From: Bacteroidales bacterium
Lineage (GTDB): Bacteria > Bacteroidota > Bacteroidia > Bacteroidales > UBA12077
Reading direction: 5' to 3'
Assembly (NCBI GenBank): GCA_016342685.1
Contig: JAEINU010000001.1
Coordinates: forward strand, 744,001 to 808,000
DNA: 64,000 nt
Positions 35,298-42,970 of the stretch are shown one piece after another. The notes below the pieces were generated by a model. That model did not search any database and had not been told where the DNA came from. It saw nothing but the letters and a program-made list of their open reading frames with translations. Position 1 is the first letter of the stretch. Each line of letters begins with the position of its first letter. A program made the translations under genes and the position numbers.

Positions 35298-37076
35298 ATG
35301 AATCCAAGAACATTCGTTGAGAAAATATTTGATGCAGAATGTGGAAGTATCGTTTTTAAAAAACCGAATATTGTTTTAACGCACGATAATACTGCAAGTA
35401 TCAAGAAAACATTTGAAAAGATGGGGGGCGATAAAGTTGCCGATCCTAATCAATTATTAATTGTATTAGATCACAATGCTCCACCTACAAATGCAAAATT
35501 AGCAACTCAGTATCAAGAAGTTCGCGATATTGTAAAATATCAAGGAGTTGATAAATTTTACGATGCAGGAAAAGGTATTTGTCATCAGATTATGTCGTAC
35601 CATGCAGAGCCGGGAATGCTAATTGTTGGTAGCGATAGTCATACTTGTACTGCAGGAGCATTTAATGCAATGGCTGCAGGTATTGATCGAACAGAAGCTG
35701 CAGGTTTATGGAAACGTGGCGAAACTTGGTTTCGTGTTCCAGAAACCATGAAAGTTACTTTAAAAGGCAAATTGAATCCTGGAGTTTATGCCAAAGATAT
35801 TTCTTTATGGATTATCGGTATGATAAACTCTGATGGTGCTGACTATATGTCAATTGAATATCATGGTGAAGGAGTTGAATCATTAACTATTTCTCAAAGA
35901 ATGACATTGGCTAACTTGGCATCGGAAATGGGAGCTAAGAATGCTGTTTTTCCTGCTGATAAAGTTTTGGCAGAATTCTATGGTAAAGATTCTGTTGAAG
36001 GTGTTTGGGCCGATGAAGGAGCAAAATATGCAAAAGAATTTGAGATTGATTTAGGACAAATTTATCCATTAGTTGCAGCTCCACATCATGTAGATAATGT
36101 AAAAGCGGTTTCCGAAGTTCAAGGAACAAAATTAAATCAAGGTTTAATCGGAACTTGTACAAATGGTCGTTACGAAGATATTAAGATTGCAACTGAAATT
36201 TTGGATGGAAAACAAATAGCCGACGGATTTCAGTTGTTGGTAATTCCGGCGTCACAGAAAATTTATCTTCAAATGATTGAAGAAGGTTTAATTACGAAAC
36301 TAATTAAGGCTGGAGCAACAGTATTAGGTTCTTCTTGTGGACCATGTTTAGGCACAGGACAAGGGATTCCTGCTGATGGATTTACCGTAATATCTACTGC
36401 AAATAGGAACTTTAAAGGAAGAATGGGAAATAAAGAGTCTGAAATTTATTTGGCTTCTCCAGCTACTGTTGCTTATAGTGCACTTGCTGGTGAGATTTCT
36501 GACCCACGTGGTGAAAAATATAACGACAAGTTTCCATATAAGAAAGAATCAGCTTCTACCGTAGAGATTGCGGCTAATGATAATAGAAAATTAGGAGATG
36601 TTTGGAATTACTCAGATGCAGATAATATTAATACAGATCAGATGTTTGCAGGTAATTTAACATATAACGTGTTAAGTTCAGATGCAGAAGCTATTATGCC
36701 ACATTTGTTTGCTGGATTCGATGAGAATTTCCCTAAGAGCGTTACTGAAGGAGATATCTTAATTGCAGGCGAAAATTTTGGTTGTGGAAGTTCGCGAGAG
36801 CATCCAGCAGTTGGTTTAGCTCATGCGGGAGTAAAAGCTGTAATTGTAAAATCTTCAAATAGAATTTTTTATCGCTCATGTATTAATCAGGGATTGGCAT
36901 TAATTGTAAATCCTGAAATTGTTGATGCATATAAAGCAGGCGACAATGTTGAGATTAATTTTAATCAGGGTTTTGTGAAGATAGCAGATAAAGAAATTAA
37001 GTTTGCTCCACTTCCTGAAAAATTGATGGGAATTATTGAGAAAAAAGGTTTAGTAAATTGGATGAAATCGTATTAA
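35298..37076 (+). CDS. Aconitase-superfamily hydro-lyase, fused large and small domains, second copy
   Basis: A 592-residue fused enzyme, paralogous to the gene at 33014 but well diverged. The large domain has 'LDHNAPPTNAKLATQYQEVR', 'VGSDSHTCTAGAFNAMAAG' and the Fe-S Cys in 'IGTCTNGRYEDI' and 'GSSCGPCLGTGQG' (CxxC). The swivel domain has the usual 'FGCGSSREHPAVGL' loop, so this copy keeps the canonical Arg-Glu-His. It resembles 3-isopropylmalate or homoaconitate/dimethylmalate dehydratases; the substrate is unclear. A strong terminator follows. Confidence 0.9.
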   Translation: MNPRTFVEKIFDAECGSIVFKKPNIVLTHDNTASIKKTFEKMGGDKVADPNQLLIVLDHNAPPTNAKLATQYQEVRDIVKYQGVDKFYDAGKGICHQIMSYHAEPGMLIVGSDSHTCTAGAFNAMAAGIDRTEAAGLWKRGETWFRVPETMKVTLKGKLNPGVYAKDISLWIIGMINSDGADYMSIEYHGEGVESLTISQRMTLANLASEMGAKNAVFPADKVLAEFYGKDSVEGVWADEGAKYAKEFEIDLGQIYPLVAAPHHVDNVKAVSEVQGTKLNQGLIGTCTNGRYEDIKIATEILDGKQIADGFQLLVIPASQKIYLQMIEEGLITKLIKAGATVLGSSCGPCLGTGQGIPADGFTVISTANRNFKGRMGNKESEIYLASPATVAYSALAGEISDPRGEKYNDKFPYKKESASTVEIAANDNRKLGDVWNYSDADNINTDQMFAGNLTYNVLSSDAEAIMPHLFAGFDENFPKSVTEGDILIAGENFGCGSSREHPAVGLAHAGVKAVIVKSSNRIFYRSCINQGLALIVNPEIVDAYKAGDNVEINFNQGFVKIADKEIKFAPLPEKLMGIIEKKGLVNWMKSY

Positions 37077-37090
37077 AATAAATTTTTCAC

Positions 37091-37123
37091 AAAAGCCTTT
37101 CTGTTTTCAGAAAGGCTTTTTTT
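37091..37123 (+). terminator. Terminator of the aconitase-family operon
   Basis: A 13-bp perfect stem (AAAAGCCTTTCTG / CAGAAAGGCTTTT) with a TTTT loop and a following T run, 14 bases after the stop codon. Confidence 0.93.
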
Positions 37124-37238
37124 GTCATCCCCAACTTGATTGGGGATCTCATAATATTCAGTTTTACAGTTAGGTATAAGATTTCCTTTTTATTCACTTC
37201 TTTCATGAACGAAGTGACTAAACGGAAATGACAGTTTT
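37124..37238. repeat. REP-like intergenic palindromic repeats
   Basis: The stretch opens with GTCATCCCCAACTTGATTGG, where the pair ATCCCC/GGGGAT forms a short hairpin. It continues with a second imperfect palindrome around 'TCACTTC...GAAGTGA' and ends in GGAAATGACA, the complement-like partner of the opening GTCATnnCC. This is the pattern of REP-like elements scattered in Bacteroidota genomes. The rest of the 37239-37411 gap holds nothing recognisable. Confidence 0.5.
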
Positions 37239-37411
37239 TGGTTTTTTTGTGCAGTCTCTTTTTTGTTTACACTTCAACAGTCTCGTTTTAACAATTGGTA
37301 TTCCTAAAAGTTGTTATGCTGAGTTTATTAAAGCATGAATAACTTTCTTAGTTATAATAAGAGTAAGCTCAAAAACATATATTATAAATGGCTGTTTAAA
37401 TTATATACATC

Positions 37412-37419
37412 TACCTTTG
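37412..37419 (+). promoter_or_regulatory. -7 element of the sigma-54 activator gene
   Basis: TACCTTTG matches TAnnTTTG and lies 22 bases before the chosen ATG, so the activator itself has a housekeeping-type promoter. Confidence 0.55.
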
Positions 37420-37441
37420 TATTAAATTTAATAATAGAGAG

Positions 37442-39331
37442 ATGCCTGTTACTGATAAAGATATTATTATTAAAAGATCGCATGATCGAAGTAAATCCTT
37501 TGGTATTGATCCTAATAGACAATTTCCAAAACATATCATTGAAGGATTGGAGTTTCAGCATCAACTAGAAGAAAATAAGGAGTTATTAGATATTGCAGAT
37601 CCCATAATTTCACAACTATTAGCTACTGTAGAAAAAAACGGTTTTGTTATTGTGCTAACTGACAGTGAAGCTGGTATTCTAAAAATTGTAGGTGGTAAGG
37701 AAACTTTGAAAGCAGCAGGAGACCTAAATATGGTTGAAGGTGCTTCTATGAGTGAAAAAAGCATTGGTACCAATGCAATGGGAACAGCAATTAGTGAAAA
37801 TGCTTCGGTTCAAATTACCGCAAAAGAGCATTTTATTTCGGCCTATCACCAATGGACTTGTTCAGCAGCTCCAATTCATTATAATAATAAAATTATTGGT
37901 ACACTAAATCTTACTGGTAAAGCCGAAAATGTGCATCCACATACTTTAGGCTTAGTAATGGCAGCTGTATCGGCAATTGAAAATAAACTTGTCAATAATC
38001 AAATACTACATGAATTATATGCATCAAGGCAATATGCATGGGCAATGATGAATAATCTTGCATATGGTGTTTTTGCAATCGATTTAAATGATGAAATTAA
38101 ATGGGTTAATGATTCAGCTTGCAGAATTATAAATGTGCGTCGTAAAAAACTTCTTGATAAAGCGATTAGTGAAATTCTTCCAGAATGGATGAAAATTAAA
38201 AGAATTGTACTGCATGATTTAAGTTTTTTAGATCAGGAAAGTTATTTTGGTTTATCAGAAATTCAAGAAAATTTTCTTTTTAATACTTATTTAATAAAAA
38301 ATGATGAACAGGAAATATTAGGTTTTCTGGTAACGTTCAGACCATTAAGTCGGATGTTGAATTTAGTAAAGAAGTATTCTGGTTTACATGCATATTACAC
38401 TTTTAATGATATTATTGCAAGAAGTCCTCAAACAATTAAAATAATAAAGTACGCACAAAAAGTATCTAACAGTCCATCTACTATTTTAATTACCGGCGAA
38501 AGTGGAACAGGAAAAGAAGTCTTTGCACAAGCAATGCATAATGCAAGCGAACGTCACGATTCGGCCTTTGTTGCGGTTAATTGTGGTGCAATATCACCCA
38601 CATTAATCGAGAGTGAAATGTTTGGTTATGAGGAAGGTGCATTTACAGGAGCTCGAAAAGGTGGATGCCCGGGAAAGTTTGAATTGGCGGATGGTGGAAC
38701 AATTTTCTTAGATGAAATAGGAGAGATGCCAATTGATATGCAAGTAAAATTGTTGCGTGTTCTGCAGGAAGGAACTATAACACGGGTTGGTTCGCAAGAA
38801 AGCAAAAAGATTGATGTTAGAGTAATTGCCGCAACAAATAAGGATTTAGAAAAAGAAGTGGATAAGGGAGAATTTCGACTTGATTTATTTTATCGATTAA
38901 ATGTTATACCAATTCATATTCCTGCATTAAGAGAACGAAAAGAAGACATAATTCCTTTAGCTCGCAATTTCATGGCATCAAAAGGAGAGAAGTTAAATAA
39001 GCCAATTCCTGAATTCACTAAGGCTATTGAGGAAAAAATTTTAAATTATCCTTGGCATGGCAATGTGAGAGAGTTGGAAAATTATATTGAAAAACTAGTA
39101 AATCTAGGTGATAGTATAGATTTTATTGATATTAGTGATAATGAAAAGCAACAACCCAGTGCTGAAATCTCGGTAAAAAAGGAGCTAAAATCACTTGATC
39201 TTGTCGAAAAGGAAACTATTATTTTTACTATTAATGAATTGGATGGAAATATTAGTCAGGTTGCAAAATCATTAGGAATTGGACGTAATACATTATATTC
39301 AAAATTAAAAAAGTATAATATTAAGATTTAA
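37442..39331 (+). CDS. Sigma-54-dependent transcriptional activator (AcoR-like)
   Basis: A 629-residue enhancer-binding protein. The N-terminal part (about 1-185) holds a GAF-like sensor with 'SEKSIGTNAMGTAI' and 'HFISAYHQWTCSAAPIHY', as in AcoR-type regulators; a PAS-like segment follows (about 195-300). The AAA+ domain has Walker A 'GESGTGKE', the sigma-54 contact loop 'GAFTGARKGG', Walker B 'FLDEIGEM' and the sensor 'RVIAATNKDL'. A Fis-type helix-turn-helix ends it ('VAKSLGIGRNTLYSKLKKYN'). All motor motifs are intact, so it should activate at -24/-12 promoters. A -24/-12-like site with an array of palindromes at 41241-41389 is the obvious target nearby. The ligand of the sensor domain is unknown. 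Confidence 0.95.
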   Translation: MPVTDKDIIIKRSHDRSKSFGIDPNRQFPKHIIEGLEFQHQLEENKELLDIADPIISQLLATVEKNGFVIVLTDSEAGILKIVGGKETLKAAGDLNMVEGASMSEKSIGTNAMGTAISENASVQITAKEHFISAYHQWTCSAAPIHYNNKIIGTLNLTGKAENVHPHTLGLVMAAVSAIENKLVNNQILHELYASRQYAWAMMNNLAYGVFAIDLNDEIKWVNDSACRIINVRRKKLLDKAISEILPEWMKIKRIVLHDLSFLDQESYFGLSEIQENFLFNTYLIKNDEQEILGFLVTFRPLSRMLNLVKKYSGLHAYYTFNDIIARSPQTIKIIKYAQKVSNSPSTILITGESGTGKEVFAQAMHNASERHDSAFVAVNCGAISPTLIESEMFGYEEGAFTGARKGGCPGKFELADGGTIFLDEIGEMPIDMQVKLLRVLQEGTITRVGSQESKKIDVRVIAATNKDLEKEVDKGEFRLDLFYRLNVIPIHIPALRERKEDIIPLARNFMASKGEKLNKPIPEFTKAIEEKILNYPWHGNVRELENYIEKLVNLGDSIDFIDISDNEKQQPSAEISVKKELKSLDLVEKETIIFTINELDGNISQVAKSLGIGRNTLYSKLKKYNIKI

Positions 39332-39567
39332 ATTTTCAATTAGCAGATTCAAATAATTACTAAAATCAGTAATATTTCATCTCTTTTTATTCAATACAGA
39401 TGTTCTGAAACCCCAGAATGTCTGAGCCAGTGGAGTAATGAATTGATAATTGGTATTCTGTTAAAAGATTATAAAAACTGCGAATCTGGAAAATTAAATA
39501 CAGGTATAAAAAATAGATAAATGTTACATATCATAATGCAAAAGTATCTGTATATAGTTAGCTTTAT

Positions 39568-39575
39568 TAATTTTG
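39568..39575 (+). promoter_or_regulatory. -7 element of the amidohydrolase gene
   Basis: TAATTTTG fits the TAnnTTTG consensus and lies 19 bases before the start codon. Confidence 0.5.
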
Positions 39576-39594
39576 AAACAAAGATTCATATCCA

Positions 39595-40914
39595 ATGAAT
39601 AAACATTTTTCTTTCTTGCCAAAAAGTTTTAAAAATTATCTTGAAAAGCAAATCATTGTATGGCGACGACAATTTCATCAATACCCCGAACCAGCCTGGT
39701 GTGAGTTTAATACAGCCTCGGTGGTTGCCGGGTTATTAAAGGATTTTGATTATCAGTTGGTTTTAGGAAAAGATTTGTTAAGTTCGTGTGAAAGAATGGG
39801 ATTGCCCGATGAGGATGTATTAAATGATTTCTTTACTAGTGCACAAAACCAGAAAGATTCCCATAGAGAATTATTGCAACAAATGAAAGGGGGTTATACT
39901 GCTGTTGCCGGTATTTTAAAAAATGGAGAAGGGCCAACTGTTTTGTTTCGATTTGATATGGATGCTTTGCCTTTAAGAGAGTTAGATCAAGCAAATCATT
40001 TCCCCGTGCAACAAGGTTTTAGGTCTACATACGAAAACTATATGCATGCTTGTGGACACGATGGACATACAGCCATTGGTTTGGGTTTGGCTTTTACATT
40101 AAAGGAGTTAAAAGAGCATATCAGAGGTAAAATTATTCTATTATTTCAACCAGCCGAAGAGGGATTGCGTGGGGCTACAGCTTTGGTAAATAATTCATTG
40201 TTTGCTAATATTGATTATGGCTATGGTTTTCATTTATGGGCCAACAAACCTGTCGGACAGCTTATATGCGGAACTAACGGGCAGTTGGCGAGCTCTAAAT
40301 TTGATGTTTTTATCACAGGAAAAGCAGCTCATGCAGGTTTAAATCCCGAAGATGGTATTAATGCTATGCTACCGGCAGCAGAAATTGTACTGGTTCTTGA
40401 AGAACTTAAGAAAAGCTACAATAAAGATATTAAGCTAAATGTTGGTATGCTTGAAGGTGGATCGGGACGCAATATTATTTGTTCACATGCAAAATTATGT
40501 ATCGAAACTCGCGCTATTAATTCGAAACTAAATCAAAAGCTTTACACTGAAAGCGTCGCTATAATTGAAGAAAAAGCAAATAAATACAACTGTAAATTTG
40601 AAATTAAGGCAATGGGCTATGCCGATGCTGCTAATTGCAATAAAAAACTGGCCGAAAAAATTCAAATTACTGCACAACAAATACCGTATTTCTCTGATAT
40701 ACGTTTAATAGAACAAGCAGGGGGAAATAGTGAGGACTTTACAGTTTTTATAAACCATATTCAGGAAAGTGGTGGACAAGCAACTTATATGGGAGTCGGA
40801 GCCGGTAAAAATGCTGGCGCACACCATACTTCAAATTTCGATATTAACGAAAAAACGTTTATTCATGTAGTGGACTTATTGACTGGAATTTGTTTTAATG
40901 ATAGTCACGTGTGA
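39595..40914 (+). CDS. M20-family amidohydrolase (AbgA-like)
   Basis: A 439-residue cytoplasmic metallohydrolase of the M20 peptidase/amidohydrolase group. Metal-site motifs are present: 'FRFDMDALPL', 'MHACGHDGHTAIGLG', 'LFQPAEEGLRGA' and a late His in 'NAGAHHTSNFDI'. The dimerisation domain sits in the middle ('FITGKAAHAGLNPEDGINAM'). The length and the N-terminal 'WRRQFHQYPEPAWCEF' resemble the AbgA subunit that cleaves p-aminobenzoyl-glutamate, but the substrate could be another N-acyl amino acid. It follows the sigma-54 activator on the same strand after a 260-base gap with its own promoter. Confidence 0.9.
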   Translation: MNKHFSFLPKSFKNYLEKQIIVWRRQFHQYPEPAWCEFNTASVVAGLLKDFDYQLVLGKDLLSSCERMGLPDEDVLNDFFTSAQNQKDSHRELLQQMKGGYTAVAGILKNGEGPTVLFRFDMDALPLRELDQANHFPVQQGFRSTYENYMHACGHDGHTAIGLGLAFTLKELKEHIRGKIILLFQPAEEGLRGATALVNNSLFANIDYGYGFHLWANKPVGQLICGTNGQLASSKFDVFITGKAAHAGLNPEDGINAMLPAAEIVLVLEELKKSYNKDIKLNVGMLEGGSGRNIICSHAKLCIETRAINSKLNQKLYTESVAIIEEKANKYNCKFEIKAMGYADAANCNKKLAEKIQITAQQIPYFSDIRLIEQAGGNSEDFTVFINHIQESGGQATYMGVGAGKNAGAHHTSNFDINEKTFIHVVDLLTGICFNDSHV

Positions 40915-41056
40915 ATTTTATGTAAATTTCCTAAGTTTTTTTTAAAATCTAACATGCTATTATAGCAATTCACGCTGTGGTTCATTGAAAAAAAGAATAA
41001 AATAATAGACTAATCTAAGATAATCGTAATATAACAAACTAAATTTAATTCGATAG

Positions 41057-41096
41057 AAGTTCGGCATAGTTTTAAACTATGTCGAACTTTCTTTTT
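41057..41096 (+). terminator. Terminator downstream of the amidohydrolase gene
   Basis: A long stem (AAGTTCGGCATAGTTT paired with AAACTATGTCGAACTT, one G-T pair) is followed by TTCTTTTT. It lies about 140 bases after the stop codon. Confidence 0.75.
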
Positions 41097-41240
41097 GTAG
41101 CCCTTTTGTATCGTAATTCAGTTTGTATTTTCTCATTTTAATATGGAAAAGATAAATCTCAATTTGATTTTTATTTTGAAGATGTTTTTTAACAATTTTT
41201 GAAAAGCATTTTTAATAATTCCTTCGGTATAAAATTAAAT

Positions 41241-41335
41241 TGTTCGAAAAACTAACATTGTTCATTTATCGAACATGGTAAAATTGAAGACCTGTTCTTT
41301 AATTGAACAGAAGTATTGTGTTCGATTTTCGATTT
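41241..41335. promoter_or_regulatory. Array of TGTTC-N7-GAACA palindromes, probable enhancer sites
   Basis: Four copies of one dyad occur: 41241-41257 (TGTTC-N7-TAACA), 41259-41275 (TGTTC-N7-GAACA, perfect), 41293-41309 (TGTTC-N7-GAACA, perfect, extended by C/G at the ends) and 41319-41335 (TGTTC-N7-GATTT, half). They lie about 40-130 bases upstream of the -24/-12-like site at 41373. That is where sigma-54 activators bind. The binding protein is inferred to be the activator at 37442-39331. Confidence 0.7.
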
Positions 41336-41372
41336 AATCTGTAACCATCAACAAATCAACCTTTAATGAAGT

Positions 41373-41389
41373 TTGGCAAGCATATTGGA
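41373..41389 (+). promoter_or_regulatory. Candidate sigma-54 promoter of the alcohol dehydrogenase/hydrogenase region
   Basis: TTGGCAAGCATATTGGA matches the -24/-12 consensus TTGGCAC-N5-TTGCA with the correct 10-base gap between the two key dinucleotides; the second reads GG instead of GC. It lies 48 bases upstream of the ATG of the alcohol dehydrogenase gene. No TAnnTTTG element is seen between it and the gene. Confidence 0.6.
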
Positions 41390-41436
41390 ATGCAGATAGC
41401 AAATAATTATTAATAACAAACTAAATAATTAACGCT

Positions 41437-42603
41437 ATGAATAGATTCACATTACCAAGAGATTTATACTTTGGAAAAGGTTCCATGGAAGTATTGAAAA
41501 GTTTAAAAGGAAAAAAAGCTACAGTTGTTGTAGGTGGAGGTTCCATGAAAAGATTTGGATTTTTAGATACTGTGGAAGAGTACTTAAAAGAAGCAGGTTT
41601 AGAAGTTCAAATTATTGATGGTGTTGAGCCAGATCCTTCTGTTGAAACAGTTATGAAGGGAGCAAAATTAATGCTAGAGTTCTGTCCTGATTGGATTGTT
41701 TCTATAGGCGGAGGTTCTCCAATTGATGCTGCAAAAGCAATGTGGGTATTTTATGAACATCCAGAAGCAAAATTCGAAGATATTGCTAAACCATTTAATA
41801 TTCCTGAATTACGAAATAAAGCAAGATTTGTGGCTATCCCTTCAACAAGTGGAACTGCAACTGAAGTAACAGCATTTGCTGTTATTACAGATTATAACGA
41901 AGGAATTAAATATCCAATGGCTGACTTCGAGATTACTCCTGATATTGCAATTCTTGATCCTACAATTGCATATAAAATGCCTGAAAAATTAACTGCTCAC
42001 ACAGGAATTGATGCCTTAACACATGCAACTGAGGCAATAACTGCATGTTTAGCATCCGATTTTTCTGATCCTTTAGCTTTAAAAGCTATTAAAATGATTA
42101 CAGAAAATCTCGAAGCTTCATATAAAGGCGATGAAACTGCTCGTGATAAGATGCACATTGCACAATGTTTGGCAGGAATGGCTTTCTCAAATGCTTTACT
42201 AGGGATTAGTCATAGTATGGCTCATAAAACAGGAGCTGTTTTTGGAATTCCTCACGGTTGTGCAAATGGTATTTATTTACCATATGTAATTCAGTATAAT
42301 AGAAAAGTATCTGAATCTAAATACGCAGAAATTGCTAGATATATTGGTTTAGAAGGTAACAACGATCAAGAGTTATGCGATGCATACATCAATTACATTC
42401 GCACTTTGAATGAAAAATTAAATATCCCTGCTACACTTAAAGAGTATGGAGTTGATGAAAGGTTCTTCAATGAAAACCTTGAAAGAATTTCTAAAAATGC
42501 AGCTTTAGATGCTTGTACGGGTAGTAATCCAAGAGAAACAAAAGCCGAAGATTTTGAGCAAATTTTTACTGCTGTTTACTACGGTAAAACTATAAACTAC
42601 TAA
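41437..42603 (+). CDS. Iron-containing alcohol dehydrogenase
   Basis: A 388-residue group III alcohol dehydrogenase that interconverts aldehydes and alcohols with NAD(P)H. The cofactor loop 'SIGGGSPIDAAKAMWVFYEH', the mid-domain 'IPSTSGTATEVTAFAVITD' and the iron ligands in 'GIDALTHATEA' and 'GISHSMAHKTGAVFGIPHGC' are intact. Its length is typical. In fermenting anaerobes such enzymes regenerate NAD+. It is the first gene after the sigma-54-like promoter and may be co-transcribed at some level with the hydrogenase genes downstream, although a hairpin lies between. Confidence 0.95.
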   Translation: MNRFTLPRDLYFGKGSMEVLKSLKGKKATVVVGGGSMKRFGFLDTVEEYLKEAGLEVQIIDGVEPDPSVETVMKGAKLMLEFCPDWIVSIGGGSPIDAAKAMWVFYEHPEAKFEDIAKPFNIPELRNKARFVAIPSTSGTATEVTAFAVITDYNEGIKYPMADFEITPDIAILDPTIAYKMPEKLTAHTGIDALTHATEAITACLASDFSDPLALKAIKMITENLEASYKGDETARDKMHIAQCLAGMAFSNALLGISHSMAHKTGAVFGIPHGCANGIYLPYVIQYNRKVSESKYAEIARYIGLEGNNDQELCDAYINYIRTLNEKLNIPATLKEYGVDERFFNENLERISKNAALDACTGSNPRETKAEDFEQIFTAVYYGKTINY

Positions 42604-42611
42604 ATATCAGT

Positions 42612-42660
42612 AGGGCAGGCATTCTTGATTTTTGCCAAAATTCTTTGCCTGCCCTTAATT
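42612..42660 (+). terminator. Hairpin after the alcohol dehydrogenase gene
   Basis: A 10-bp perfect stem (AGGGCAGGCA / TGCCTGCCCT) with a 24-nt loop and a weak T-rich tail. It may be a partial terminator that lowers the expression of the downstream genes. Confidence 0.65.
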
Positions 42661-42697
42661 TAAACAATCTATAATTTATTAATTAACCAATAAAACG

Positions 42698-42952
42698 ATG
42701 GTGATGAAAGAGAAAACAAAACTTATTCTATGTTTGGGAAGTTCTTGCTACAGTCGTGGAAATCAGTATGTGTTGGAGATTGTTAAACAATATATTAAGG
42801 ATCATAATTTAAAAGATGAAGTTGATTTCAGGGGGCAATTATGTACAGGAAACTGTTCTCATGGTCCGGTTATGAAAATTAATGATGTTAAGCACGAAAA
42901 CGTAGATATAAATAATATTCAGAAGATTCTTGATCAGTATTTTTCTAAATAA
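42698..42952 (+). CDS. Small thioredoxin-like [2Fe-2S] ferredoxin
   Basis: An 84-residue protein of the NuoE-like, thioredoxin-fold [2Fe-2S] family. The four ligands are visible as 'LCLGSSCYS' (Cys-x4-Cys) and 'LCTGNCSHG' (Cys-x3-Cys). Either of two close ATGs may start it. Such proteins carry electrons to or from [FeFe] hydrogenases and NADH-linked subunits. It opens the cluster with the sensory hydrogenase 18 bases downstream. A second member of the same family is at 45873-46145. Confidence 0.9.
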   Translation: MVMKEKTKLILCLGSSCYSRGNQYVLEIVKQYIKDHNLKDEVDFRGQLCTGNCSHGPVMKINDVKHENVDINNIQKILDQYFSK

Positions 42953-42970
42953 TAATTAATACCACAGAAC

